A stretch of 64,000 nt of DNA from NCBI RefSeq assembly GCF_003667545.1, contig NZ_RCUV01000012.1:1-64000 (forward strand). The letters are read 5' to 3'. The DNA comes from Mycetocola manganoxydans (GTDB taxonomy: Bacteria > Actinomycetota > Actinomycetes > Actinomycetales > Microbacteriaceae). Of this stretch, positions 51,587-60,003 are shown piece after piece (position 1 is the first letter of the stretch; each line of letters begins with the position of its first letter). A program made the translations under genes and the position numbers. Under the pieces are notes generated by a model, which was not told where the DNA came from, ran no database searches, and saw nothing but the letters and a program-made list of their open reading frames with translations.

Positions 51587-52105
51587 TCAGCGCGACTCGT
51601 AGCGGACGAAACGGTACTCGGTGCCGTTGGCGGCCGTGTGCCAGGCATCGACGGGGTCCTCCGCGGCGACGTGCCAGCGTTCCGTGATCGCTGGAGCGAC
51701 AGCATCCCCATCGATGTCGGCGTTGATCGTCGTCACTTCAAGGCGGTCGGCGGTGTCGACGATCGCTGAGAACACTTCGGCTCCCCCGATCACCCAGACC
51801 ATGCCGTCGGTGCCGGTGTCCGTCGCGGCGAGTTCGAGAGCGGATGCCAGCGAGTTGCGTACGTCTGCCCCTTCCGCCTCGAATTCCGGTTGGCGGGTGA
51901 TCACGATGTTGCGGCGCCCCGGCAGTGGGCGGAAGCGTTCGGGGAGGGACTCCCAGGTTCTGCGGCCCATCACGACCGGGCTGCCGAGGGTGATCTCCTT
52001 GAAATGACCGAGGTCCTCCGGGAGATGCCAGGGAAGGACCCCGCCCTTGCCGATGGTTCCGTTTCGCGCCTCGGCCCAGATCAGCCCGACGCGTGGGAGG
52101 CTCAT
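51587..52105 (-). CDS. folA: dihydrofolate reductase
   Basis: 172 residues. It regenerates tetrahydrofolate consumed by Thy[34 protein letters not shown] and [12 protein letters not shown] are the family signatures, and VIGGAEVF is the NADPH contact. The start overlaps the thyA stop as ATGA, so the two are coupled. Confidence 0.96.
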   Translation of the reverse strand: MSLPRVGLIWAEARNGTIGKGGVLPWHLPEDLGHFKEITLGSPVVMGRRTWESLPERFRPLPGRRNIVITRQPEFEAEGADVRNSLASALELAATDTGTDGMVWVIGGAEVFSAIVDTADRLEVTTINADIDGDAVAPAITERWHVAAEDPVDAWHTAANGTEYRFVRYESR

Positions 52106-52911
52106 ACCGCCACCGGAGCCTTGATCGCCGGGTGGTGCTGGTACCCCTCGACGACGAGGTCTTCGAAGGAGTACCCGAAGATGTCGTCCGGTTTCGCGGT
52201 GATCCGAAGTTTCGGCGCCGGGTACGGGTCACGCGTGAGCTGTTCGGTGACCTGCTCGACGTGGTTGTCGTAGATGTGGCAGTCACCGCCGGTCCAAACG
52301 AAATCTCCGACCTCGAGCCCGACCTGGTCGGCGACGAGGTGGGTGAGAAGTGCGTAGCTCGCGATGTTGAACGGAACGCCGAGGAAGAGGTCGGCGCTGC
52401 GCTGGTACAGCTGGCACGACAGTTTGCCGTCTGCCACGTAGAACTGGAACAGCGCGTGGCAGGGCGCGAGCGCCATGGTCGGGATGTCGGCGGGGTTCCA
52501 CGCCGAGACGATGAGCCTGCGGGAGTCAGGGGTGGTGCGGATCGCTTCGATCACCTCGGAGATCTGGTCGATCGTGTCACCGCCGGGGGTGGGCCAGGAG
52601 CGCCACTGCACACCGTAGACCGGGCCGAGTTCGCCGTCGGCGTCTGCCCATTCGTCCCAGATGCTGACGCCGTTCTCTTTCAACCAGCCGACGTTGCTCT
52701 CGCCGCGCAGGAACCACAGCAATTCGTACGCGATGGACTTGAAGTGCACGCGCTTCGTCGTGATCAGCGGGAAGCCCTCGGCGAGATCGAACCGGAGCTG
52801 GCGCCCGAAGACGCTCCGTGTCCCTGTACCCGTTCGGTCACCCTTGCGGGTGCCGTTCTCGAGAGTGTCACGCAGGAGGTCCTCGTACGGGGTGGGGATC
52901 GTCTCAGCCAT
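52102..52911 (-). CDS. thyA: thymidylate synthase (folate type)
   Basis: 269 residues. It makes dTMP from dUMP. The catalytic cysteine is Cys151 in [24 protein letters not shown] and the [11 protein letters not shown] block are intact. The ATG at 52911 has TACGCT 7 nt upstream, suggesting a leaderless start. It is the first gene of thyA-folA-dapA-rnj. Confidence 0.96.
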   Translation of the reverse strand: MAETIPTPYEDLLRDTLENGTRKGDRTGTGTRSVFGRQLRFDLAEGFPLITTKRVHFKSIAYELLWFLRGESNVGWLKENGVSIWDEWADADGELGPVYGVQWRSWPTPGGDTIDQISEVIEAIRTTPDSRRLIVSAWNPADIPTMALAPCHALFQFYVADGKLSCQLYQRSADLFLGVPFNIASYALLTHLVADQVGLEVGDFVWTGGDCHIYDNHVEQVTEQLTRDPYPAPKLRITAKPDDIFGYSFEDLVVEGYQHHPAIKAPVAV

Positions 52912-52924
52912 GGCTCCAAGCGTA
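52912..52924 (-). promoter_or_regulatory. promoter of thyA-folA
   Basis: TACGCT (52924-52919) lies 7 nt before the thyA ATG. A GGAG between them is too close to serve well as a ribosome-binding site. Confidence 0.5.
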
Positions 52925-53004
52925 CCCCGGGGGCCTTTCCGCGCGAGCGGATGCCGTCGCATCCGTGTGCGGTGTGGCATCCGCTGGGGATGCTCCGCAA
53001 GCGG

Positions 53005-53033
53005 GTGACCTCGTGGGGGCTTCCCGTTAGGCT
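53005..53033 (+). promoter_or_regulatory. promoter of OsmC gene
   Basis: GTGACC (53005-53010), 17-nt spacer, TAGGCT (53028-53033). Unlike its neighbours this gene has a real 5' UTR with TTGGAGG before the ATG. Confidence 0.6.
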
Positions 53034-53079
53034 CGGCTGTGCGGCGAGACCGCCGCGCGAGCATTTCTTGGAGGACACC

Positions 53080-53505
53080 ATGGCTGTAACCAGCGAAGCA
53101 ACGACCGTATGGAATGGAACACTGTTCGAGGGCTCGGGCACCGTCTCGCTTGACTCGTCGACAGCCGCGAAACTGCCCGTGAACTGGAAGGCCCGCGCCG
53201 AAGGGTCAGACAGCGTCACGACTCCGGAAGAGCTGCTCGGGGCCGCGCACGCCGCGTGCTTCAGCATGCAGTTCTCGAACATGCTCACCGAAGCCGGAAA
53301 CCCGCCGGAGAGCATCCAGGCGACGGCGGCTGTGACGTTCCAGCCGGGGACAGGCATCACCGGAAGCCACCTGCTCGTGAGCGCGAATGTGCCCGGCATC
53401 AGCGAAGAAGACTTCGACCGCATCGCCAACGAGGCCAAGGCGACCTGCCCGGTGTCGCAGGCGCTTGCCGGGATCACGATCACCATCGAGGCGAGCCTCG
53501 CCTGA
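53080..53505 (+). CDS. OsmC family peroxiredoxin
   Basis: 141 residues. The redox cysteines are Cys60 ([10 protein letters not shown]) and Cys123 (ATCPVSQAL), as expected for OsmC/Ohr thiol peroxidases that reduce organic hydroperoxides. TTGGAGG precedes the ATG. It and the next gene are transcribed against the surrounding thyA and dapB genes, so they look like an insertion into an otherwise conserved order. Confidence 0.92.
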   Translation: MAVTSEATTVWNGTLFEGSGTVSLDSSTAAKLPVNWKARAEGSDSVTTPEELLGAAHAACFSMQFSNMLTEAGNPPESIQATAAVTFQPGTGITGSHLLVSANVPGISEEDFDRIANEAKATCPVSQALAGITITIEASLA

Positions 53506-53533
53506 CGTCGGCGCGAAGAAGCGGGCGGATGCT

Positions 53534-54427
53534 GTGAAGCGCGTCGTTCTCGCCGGTGCGTCCGGCCTCATCGGAACAGCACTCACCGACGCGCTTCGCG
53601 CCCGCGGCGACGAGGTGGTGCGCCTGGTTCGCGCGAACCCCGGCCCGGGCGATGTGCTGTGGGACCCGGCCGAGCGCCGGCTCGATGCCGGTGTCGTCGA
53701 CGGGGCGACCGCTGTCGTGAACCTGTCGGGGGCATCCATTGGGCGTCTACCGTGGACCTCCGGCTACAAGCGGGAGATCCTGTCGTCGCGGATCGATGCG
53801 ACGAGCACGCTCGTCACCGCCATCACCGCCGCCCGGGTTGCGCCTGAGGTCTTCGTGAGTGCGTCAGCGTCCGGGTTCTACGGTTCTCGCCCGCGGGAGG
53901 AGCTCACCGAGGAGAGTCCGCGCGGCACCGGGTTCCTGAGCGATGTGACCGCCGAGTGGGAACGCACGGCGCTGCGGGCGGCGGATGTGACCCGGGTGGT
54001 CCTCGCGCGGAGCGGTATCGTCGTCGCGACCGACGGCGTGCTCAAACCGCTCCTGGTGCTGACGCGCGCCGGGATCTCCGGGCCCCTCGCCGGCGGGAAG
54101 CAGTTGTGGCCGTGGGTGAGCCTCGACGATGAGATCGGTGGGCTGTTGCACGTGCTCGACGGCACCGTGTCCGGTCCGGTGAACCTCGTCGGCCCGACCC
54201 CCGGGTCGGCGAACGACCTGATGCGGCACCTCGCCGCGCGCATGAAACGACCGTTCTTCCTGCCGGTGCCCGGCTTTGCCGTGACGGCGGTTCTCGGGGA
54301 CGCCGCCCGCGACCTGCTGCTCGTGGACCAGCATCCGCACCCGAAGCGGCTCCTCGACGACGGGTATGTCTTCAGGCACACGACGGTCGAGCAGGCCGTG
54401 GACGCGGCGCTTCGCCGGCGTCGTTGA
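53534..54427 (+). CDS. TIGR01777-type NAD-dependent epimerase
   Basis: 297 residues, atypical SDR. The nucleotide loop GASGLIGTAL is at 8-17. GVVDGATAVVNLSGASIGRLPW and WPWVSLDDEIGGLLHVLD are TIGR01777 blocks, and a C-terminal DUF1731-like part (AARMKRPFFLPVPGFAV) follows. The substrate is unknown. The GTG at 53534 is 28 nt after the OsmC stop and lacks a strong ribosome-binding site, so translation may be coupled. Confidence 0.88.
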   Translation: MKRVVLAGASGLIGTALTDALRARGDEVVRLVRANPGPGDVLWDPAERRLDAGVVDGATAVVNLSGASIGRLPWTSGYKREILSSRIDATSTLVTAITAARVAPEVFVSASASGFYGSRPREELTEESPRGTGFLSDVTAEWERTALRAADVTRVVLARSGIVVATDGVLKPLLVLTRAGISGPLAGGKQLWPWVSLDDEIGGLLHVLDGTVSGPVNLVGPTPGSANDLMRHLAARMKRPFFLPVPGFAVTAVLGDAARDLLLVDQHPHPKRLLDDGYVFRHTTVEQAVDAALRRRR

Positions 54428-54430
54428 CGC

Positions 54431-54674
54431 GTCGAGTCACCGCAAACTGCTGCTCGCTGGCTTCGAATCGCCACACTTCGCGCTACGAAGGCACGTGAAG
54501 CGACATTTCGTGGCGATTCGGCGGATGCCACACGCTCACCATCGCGCACAACCCATCGATCGGTCCCAACGGGCGATGCACGCCGACCACGATCGACCCT
54601 TTGGGGCCGATCGATCGCGGGAACGACCCCTTGGGACCGATCGATCGCGGGAACAACCGTTTGGGACCGATCGA
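54431..54674. repeat. intergenic repeat, tandem copy 1
   Basis: About 244 bp. It starts TCGAGTCACCGCAAACTGCTG. It contains the shared block from CTACGAAGGCACGTGAAG through CGGATGCCACACGCTCACC, then an inverted CGATCGGTCCC module, and ends in a 30-bp minisatellite (about 2.7 units, 54590-54674) with the core TTGGGACCGATCGATCGCGG. The gene-free stretch from 54428 to 55000 holds only this and copy 2. Confidence 0.85.
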
Positions 54675-54729
54675 ACACATGAGCATCCGCTGACGACAGA
54701 TCAACCGAAACTGACCTCGACGCCAACGC

Positions 54730-54972
54730 TCGAGTGACCACAAACTGCTGCACCGCGCCCACGAAACGCCACGATCTGCGCTACGAAGGCACGTGAAGTG
54801 ACATTTCGTGGCGATTCGGCGGATGCCACACGCTCACCATCGCGCAGCACCCATCGATCGGGCCCAAAGGGCGATGCACGCCGACCACGAACGACCCCTT
54901 GGGACCGATCGATCGCGGGAACGACCCCTTGGGACCGATCGATCGCGGGAACAACCGTTTGGGACCGATCGA
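54730..54972. repeat. intergenic repeat, tandem copy 2
   Basis: About 243 bp, offset 298-299 bp from copy 1. The central part and the 30-bp minisatellite are nearly identical to copy 1, while the first 50 bases have diverged (GACCACAAACTGCTG onward). Short minus-strand frames across both copies read repeated SIGPKG-like peptides because the unit is a multiple of three; I do not regard these as genes. Confidence 0.85.
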
Positions 54973-55000
54973 CGGATGCCGCCGCCGCTGCGAGAACCCG

Positions 55001-55441
55001 TCAGCGCGCCGAGCTGTACTTGATCGCCTCACGGATCGCGTGCCGCGCACGCTTGCGGTCGCCAGCACCGTCATACACGATGCCGAGGCGGTACCAGGCG
55101 CGCCAGTCCTCCGGGAATTCCTCGACGGCCGCCCGGTATTCGGGGAAGATCGCGTCGACGGCATCCCGCTCCGGCCGACCGCTGGGCCGCACCGGCAGCT
55201 CGTTGGCGGGAAGGGCATTTTCCGCCTCGAGGATACGTCCGAGGCGCTCGGCGCGGACGCCGAACATCAGCTCACGCGCGAGAGCCCAGACGCCGATGAC
55301 CGGAAGCACGAGCAGGGCGACGCCGATGACGATCGCGACCGGCTGCCCCGTCGCGAGGAACTTGAAAGCGCGGTCGCCGACGACCACGAGGTACAGAACA
55401 AGGAGTGCGGCCATGACGCCGACCCCGATACGGGTGGTCAT
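55001..55441 (-). CDS. membrane protein with TPR-like C-terminus
   Basis: 146 residues. Two membrane segments (about 5-25 and 35-60) precede a soluble helical part whose last 45 residues (YRAAVEEFPEDWRAWYRLGIVYDGAGDRKRARHAIREAIKY) read as one or two tetratricopeptide units. Probably a protein-contact module; function is unknown. It overlaps dapB as ATGA and so belongs to the dapB operon. The repeat region lies at its 3' end. Confidence 0.75.
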   Translation of the reverse strand: MTTRIGVGVMAALLVLYLVVVGDRAFKFLATGQPVAIVIGVALLVLPVIGVWALARELMFGVRAERLGRILEAENALPANELPVRPSGRPERDAVDAIFPEYRAAVEEFPEDWRAWYRLGIVYDGAGDRKRARHAIREAIKYSSAR

Positions 55442-56178
55442 GCGCGGGTGATCCCCAGATCCATGAGATTCTCGAGCCCGACGGTGAGTCCAGTCGCGGT
55501 GCGGGCTGCCTCGAGGGCGAGCAGGATGCCCTTCTCGTACGAACTGCCGTCCACCGTGTTGTGGGTGATCGTCAGCGTTTCCCCGGTTCCACCGAACGTG
55601 ACCTCCTGGCGGGCGACGACGCCGGCAAGGCGGAGGCTGTGGATCGGGATGCTCGACACCTGCTGTCCGCGGGCGCGCTGGTCGACGTGTGGCGCTTCGA
55701 CCGGTCCGAGCCCGGCGCGTGCCTGGCCGATCAGCTCAGCGGTGCGCACGGCCGTACCGCTCGGCGAGTCGACCTTCGCTGCTCGGTGCGCTTCAACGAT
55801 CTCGATCGAGTCGAAGAAACGGCCGGCGATGGTGGCGAGCGTGGTGCCGAGAACCGAACCGAGCGAGAAGTTGGGGATGATGATGGCGCCGTTGTCGGCA
55901 TCCGCGAGGCGGGTCCGCAGCGCGGAGAGCCTCTCCTGTGACCAGCCGGAGGTGCCGACGAGAACGTTCGCGCCGGAGTTGAGTGCGTGCTCGACGACGT
56001 GAGGTGAGACGGCTGGGGCCGTGACGTCGACGACGATGTCCGCACCGTCCATCTCGGTGAGGGCACTCGACGAACCGAGTCGAGCGGTGACCTCGAACCC
56101 GGGTGCCTCGTCGATCAGACGCGTGAACAACCGCCCCATCGTGCCGTTCGCACCAACCACTGCCACGCTCGTAACCAT
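55438..56178 (-). CDS. dapB: 4-hydroxy-tetrahydrodipicolinate reductase
   Basis: 246 residues. The NAD(P) loop is GANGTMGR (9-16). Catalytic His131 and Lys135 lie in EAHRAAKVDSPSGTA; the second His of the common HH pair is Arg here, but the catalytic pair is kept. It is the second step of lysine/DAP synthesis after DapA. TAGATT lies 6 nt before the ATG. Confidence 0.94.
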   Translation of the reverse strand: MVTSVAVVGANGTMGRLFTRLIDEAPGFEVTARLGSSSALTEMDGADIVVDVTAPAVSPHVVEHALNSGANVLVGTSGWSQERLSALRTRLADADNGAIIIPNFSLGSVLGTTLATIAGRFFDSIEIVEAHRAAKVDSPSGTAVRTAELIGQARAGLGPVEAPHVDQRARGQQVSSIPIHSLRLAGVVARQEVTFGGTGETLTITHNTVDGSSYEKGILLALEAARTATGLTVGLENLMDLGITRA

Positions 56179-56190
56179 GGTTCCAATCTA
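56179..56190 (-). promoter_or_regulatory. leaderless promoter of dapB
   Basis: TAGATT (56190-56185) lies 6 nt before the dapB ATG. It is back to back with the promoter of the GNAT gene. Confidence 0.6.
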
Positions 56191-56219
56191 CAGCGCGCCC
56201 CGTTGCCGCCCGGCCGGTT

Positions 56220-56231
56220 TAGGCTGAACGA
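56220..56231 (+). promoter_or_regulatory. leaderless promoter of GNAT gene
   Basis: TAGGCT (56220-56225) lies 6 nt before the ATG at 56232. Confidence 0.6.
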
Positions 56232-56690
56232 ATGCCCGAGTTCACGACCGCTCCCGTCACCGATACCACCGCCCACGAATTGCTGTCCGAGTACTTCTCC
56301 AGCCGTGAACTCACGTTCGTCGGCGGGACCTACGCCGTCACGTTCCCCTCCCCCGAACAGTTCGACCCTCCCGCCGGCGTCTTCGTGATCGTGCGCGACG
56401 GCGGACGCGCTGTCGGTTGCGGCGGCATCCGTCGTCTCGCCCCTCATCAGTACGAGGTCAAGCACCTGTTCCTTCGGCCGGAAACGCGCGGCAAGGGCTG
56501 GGGCAAGGATCTCCTCGCCGACCTCGAACGGCGCGCGGCGGAGTTCGGCGCGACCGAAGTCGTGCTCGACACCAACGCGACCCTGACCGCAGCAGGCGGC
56601 CTCTACCGGTCGATGGGCTACGAGAGCGTCGAACCGTACAACGACAACCCCAACGCGAACGCCTGGTACCGCAAGACCCTGACGGCCTGA
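56232..56690 (+). CDS. GNAT family acetyltransferase
   Basis: 152 residues. VKHLFLRPETRGKGWGKDLLADLERRA is the acetyl-CoA loop (R-G-K-G-W-G), and the end (LYRSMGYESVEPYNDNPNANAWYRKTL) is typical of small-molecule GNATs. The substrate is unknown. It is divergent from dapB and convergent with the phosphatase gene 25 nt further on. Confidence 0.9.
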   Translation: MPEFTTAPVTDTTAHELLSEYFSSRELTFVGGTYAVTFPSPEQFDPPAGVFVIVRDGGRAVGCGGIRRLAPHQYEVKHLFLRPETRGKGWGKDLLADLERRAAEFGATEVVLDTNATLTAAGGLYRSMGYESVEPYNDNPNANAWYRKTLTA

Positions 56691-56715
56691 ACCGCATCGA
56701 ACGGATGCCGCGGCG

Positions 56716-57318
56716 TCAGATCAGCGGAGCGTCCGGCAATCCTGTGCGCAGTTCCATCGGCAGGTGCGCCAGATCGTTGTGAGCGAGAAGCGTCCACGGC
56801 CGTCCCGGCTTCCGCTGGATGATCGTGATCCCGCAGTGCGCCTGGTCGAGCGTCATCCAGCGCCACTCCGGCGCTCCGAGTACCTCGCGCGCGAACCACG
56901 CGATGACGAAGTTGTGGGTGATCAGCAGGTCGTGCCGGTCACCCTTCCGGGGTGCGAGGAACTCGGCGACGGCATCCGCCATCTGTGCCGTTCCCGCCTC
57001 GATCTCAGCCTCGGTCACCGAGCCGAAGAACGGCAGGTACGCCGACGGCATCTCATCGGTGCTGCCGGTCGGCACACAGTCCATGAGGAGCGCTGTCGGC
57101 TCCGAGACGATCGACGGCATCCGCTCACCGATGATCCGCGCCGTCTCCGATGCCCTCTGCAGCGGAGAGTGGTGCGCTGCTGTGAGGGGCAACCCTCCAA
57201 TGCGTTCGGCGAGCAGTTGCGCCTGCCTGCGACCGCGGGGAGACAGCGGGCCGTCGCCGAGTCCGTGTTCGGCGTCCTGCTGTTCGCCATGGCGCACGAG
57301 GTAAATGGTCTGGGTCAC
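56716..57318 (-). CDS. histidine phosphatase family protein
   Basis: 200 residues, phosphoglycerate-mutase-like fold. The catalytic RHG is at 9-11 (YLVRHGE), and the second His is in LLITHNFVIAWF. SPLQRASETARI is the supporting arginine block. The substrate is unknown. It overlaps the M16 peptidase stop as ATGA and is co-transcribed with it. Confidence 0.9.
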   Translation of the reverse strand: MTQTIYLVRHGEQQDAEHGLGDGPLSPRGRRQAQLLAERIGGLPLTAAHHSPLQRASETARIIGERMPSIVSEPTALLMDCVPTGSTDEMPSAYLPFFGSVTEAEIEAGTAQMADAVAEFLAPRKGDRHDLLITHNFVIAWFAREVLGAPEWRWMTLDQAHCGITIIQRKPGRPWTLLAHNDLAHLPMELRTGLPDAPLI

Positions 57319-58697
57319 GACGTACTCCTGTTGTCCTCACCGAATCCGGCGAACACGTCATCATCGACGGCGCCAACGGCAGCGAGGGAAAGTGGGCGGG
57401 CGACGAGATCGGCGGCCAGCGCCTGCACGTCATCTGTGGTGACGAGAGCGAGCCTGCGCAGGCTCTCGTCGAGGTCGAGGAATTCACCGAGGGTGATTTC
57501 GGCCCGGCCGAGCCGCGACATCCGGGTGTCCGAGTCCTCGAGCGCGAGAGCGGATGCCCCGGAGAGCGCCCCGTTCGCCCGCGCGAGTTCATCGTCGGTG
57601 ATGCCGTCGGTTGCGAGGCGCCGGAGTTCGTCGAGCATGAGGTCGGCCACCTCGCGGGCCCTGGCCGGCGAACACGCGCCGTAGAGACCGAAGACGCCCG
57701 CGTCGGAGTACGACGCCGAGAACGAATAGACCGAGTACGCGAGGCCACGCTTTTCGCGGATTTCCTGGAACAGGCGCGACGACATCCCGCCGCCGAGGAT
57801 GGAGCTGAGCACACCCATGGTGAGACGGCGATCATCTGCTGCCGCAAGCCCGGGGAACCCGATGAGCAGGTGAACCTGCTCGATCGGACGGGTTTCGACC
57901 GAGAGCACGGCACCTCGTGTCACCGGTGAGTCGCCCTGGTGCCGGCGCTCGACCGGGCGGGCAGTCGCCGACAGGTCCCATCCGGCGGCGGTCAGTGCGG
58001 TCGTCACTCCGGCGACCAGCGCGTCGTGGTCGACGGCGCCGGCTGCTGTGATGACGAGATCCTGGGGGCGGTAGTTCTCACGGTAGTGAGCGAGCACTGC
58101 ATCCCTGGTGACCTGGCGGATGGCATCCGGGGTTCCGCCGATCGGGCGGCCGAGTGCGTGGTCGCCGAGGACGGCTTCGAAGAGTCTCTGGCTGACCACG
58201 TCACCCGGGTCGTCCTCCGCCATCGCGAGTTCCTCGAGGATGACTCCGCGTTCGTTCTCGAATTCATCGGCGTCGAGGAGGCTGCTGGTGAGCATGTCCG
58301 CGATGACCTCGACCGCCATGCCAAGGTCGTGGTCCCGGACTTTCGCGTAGTAGCAGGTGTGCTCTTTGGCGGTCAGGGCGTTGTGCTCTCCGCCGACGGA
58401 ATCGAAGGCGATCGCGATGTCGAATGCGGTGCGCGTCGGAGTTCCCTTGAAGAGGAGGTGCTCGAGGAAGTGAGTGGATCCGTAGCCGGATTCGGAGGCA
58501 CCGGGCGTTTCACCGCCCCGCTCGTCGCGTGAGCCCACGGCGACCCAGTAGCCCAGGGTCGCGCTGCGGCTGCCCGGCACGTGTTCGCTCAGGATTCGTA
58601 CACCGCTGGGCAGGACTGTCCGGCGCACGAGGGCGTCTCCGGATGCAGCAAAGGACAGCTCGGCAACATCGAGCGGGAATTCAACGGCGCCGTTCAT
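57315..58697 (-). CDS. M16 family zinc metallopeptidase
   Basis: 460 residues. The inverted zinc motif HFLEH is at 76-80, and a distal Glu lies in the ENERGVILEELAMAEDD block. The second, inactive half is also present (SRLFQEIREKRGLAYSVYSF). Relatives in actinobacteria lie beside pnp and dapB (PepR type). pnp is not here; an aldo/keto reductase lies upstream instead. TAGGCT lies 8 nt before the ATG at 58697. Confidence 0.93.
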   Translation of the reverse strand: MNGAVEFPLDVAELSFAASGDALVRRTVLPSGVRILSEHVPGSRSATLGYWVAVGSRDERGGETPGASESGYGSTHFLEHLLFKGTPTRTAFDIAIAFDSVGGEHNALTAKEHTCYYAKVRDHDLGMAVEVIADMLTSSLLDADEFENERGVILEELAMAEDDPGDVVSQRLFEAVLGDHALGRPIGGTPDAIRQVTRDAVLAHYRENYRPQDLVITAAGAVDHDALVAGVTTALTAAGWDLSATARPVERRHQGDSPVTRGAVLSVETRPIEQVHLLIGFPGLAAADDRRLTMGVLSSILGGGMSSRLFQEIREKRGLAYSVYSFSASYSDAGVFGLYGACSPARAREVADLMLDELRRLATDGITDDELARANGALSGASALALEDSDTRMSRLGRAEITLGEFLDLDESLRRLALVTTDDVQALAADLVARPLSLAAVGAVDDDVFAGFGEDNRSTS

Positions 58698-58711
58698 CGT
58701 GTTCCAGCCTA
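58698..58711 (-). promoter_or_regulatory. promoter of M16 peptidase
   Basis: TAGGCT (58711-58706) lies 8 nt before the ATG at 58697. Confidence 0.5.
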
Positions 58712-58759
58712 CGGCAGCGGGCGCGTCCTGTCTCACGCCCATCCGGGGGCACGACCCGG

Positions 58760-59707
58760 TCAGGCGCGGGCGGCGCGTTCGAGTTCGACGACCTGCGCTC
58801 GCGTGAGGCGGATCGCGGTCGCGCCGACGAGGGCGTCGACCTGCTCCGGCCGTGACGCACTCGCGACGGGTGCGACCACACCCGCTTTGGCGAGGAGCCA
58901 GGCGAGGGCGATCGATGCGACAGGCGCGTTGTGCTCAGCGGCCACGGCGTCGAGCGCGTTCAGGACGCGCAGTCCATTGCGGTTGAGGTGCCTGGCAACC
59001 CTGGCGGCCCGTGTGGATCCGTCGAGGTCGGCCCGCGAGCGGTATTTGCCGGTGAGGAACCCGTTTTCGAGCCCGAAGTATGGCATGACGCCAAGACCCT
59101 GCCCGCGACTGACGAGCCCGAGGTCTCCCTCGAACGGCTGGCGGTGCAACAGGCTGTAGTGCGTCTCGAGCGCTTCGATCCGCGGGTAGCCGGCCGCACT
59201 GAGGATCCGTGCTTCGACGAGCCTCTCAGCCGAGAAGTTGGATGCGCCGAGGTACCGCACCTTGCCGGACTCGATGAGCCACTGGGCGGTGCCCAGGGTG
59301 TCCTCGAGCGGAACCGAGCGGTCGTCGAGGTGAAAGTACAGCAGGTCGATGTGGTCGGTCTGCAACCGCTCGAGGCTCGCCTCGACCGCGCGCACCATGG
59401 CGACGGGGCCGAGCCCCGGGTTGTCCGGGTGATTCCCGATCTTGGTGGCAAGCACGATGTCGTCGCGGTTGCGCCTGCGCGACATCCACTGACCGATGAT
59501 GTGCTCGCTCCGGCCGGCGGAGTAGCTGTCGGCGGTGTCGATGAAGTTGCCGCCGAAGTCGTAATACCGGTTGAGAATCGCGGCGCTCGCGTCGACTTGG
59601 GCTGTCCAGCCGAAAACGCTCGAGCCGAGCGCGAGCGGGAAGACGCTCAGGTCGGTGTCACCCAGAGTGCGCCGGATGGCGGCACCGAGGCCGGCACCAT
59701 CGCCCAT
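58760..59707 (-). CDS. aldo/keto reductase
   Basis: 315 residues from the ATG at 59707. Family blocks are NFIDTADSYSAGRSEHIIG (catalytic Asp and Tyr), LATKIG (Lys), and ALETHYSLLHR. It reduces carbonyls with NADPH; the substrate is unknown. The start is uncertain: the frame is open to 59857 (a 50-residue Pro/Ala-rich extension), with AGGG before a GTG at 59848, while the chosen ATG has no ribosome-binding site but gives the normal length. Confidence 0.85.
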   Translation of the reverse strand: MGDGAGLGAAIRRTLGDTDLSVFPLALGSSVFGWTAQVDASAAILNRYYDFGGNFIDTADSYSAGRSEHIIGQWMSRRRNRDDIVLATKIGNHPDNPGLGPVAMVRAVEASLERLQTDHIDLLYFHLDDRSVPLEDTLGTAQWLIESGKVRYLGASNFSAERLVEARILSAAGYPRIEALETHYSLLHRQPFEGDLGLVSRGQGLGVMPYFGLENGFLTGKYRSRADLDGSTRAARVARHLNRNGLRVLNALDAVAAEHNAPVASIALAWLLAKAGVVAPVASASRPEQVDALVGATAIRLTRAQVVELERAARA

Positions 59708-60003
59708 CACGGGGATCGGAGATGAGGGGTGCATCTCAGGAGCACCGGCGTGCCTGCCGCGAGCCGGTTCGGAGCCGGTCGGTCGCATGTCGGCGGGCCC
59801 GGCGTCAGGAGCGTCGGACGCGAATAGTCGCGGCATCATCCTGCTCACTGATTTCACCCTCTTTGCCCGTCATTTTGCGGGATGCAAGAGACTCAGCGCC
59901 CCCGCACCTGAGGCCAGAATATGCCAGTCCTCCGACACCGGCCGACCGCAGCGGTGTCGCCACGACAAATACTTGGTAACGATTTGGTATCGGCGTCGAG
60001 GAG

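Noticed and set aside
53080-54427. Mobile element carrying the OsmC and epimerase genes
   Set aside because: The pair interrupts a conserved order and lies beside repeats, but no transposase, target-site duplication or inverted ends were seen.
54590-54972. CRISPR array
   Set aside because: The 30-bp units are contiguous, with no spacers and no cas genes in the window.
54483-55218. Minus-strand frames with repeated SIGPKG-like peptides
   Set aside because: They come from the 30-bp repeat (a multiple of three) and share a C-terminus only because the DNA is duplicated. The plus strand is equally open.
59858-60003. Small gene between the aldo/keto reductase and citE-like genes
   Set aside because: No frame with a plausible start and ribosome-binding site; nothing recognisable was seen in this 146-nt gap.
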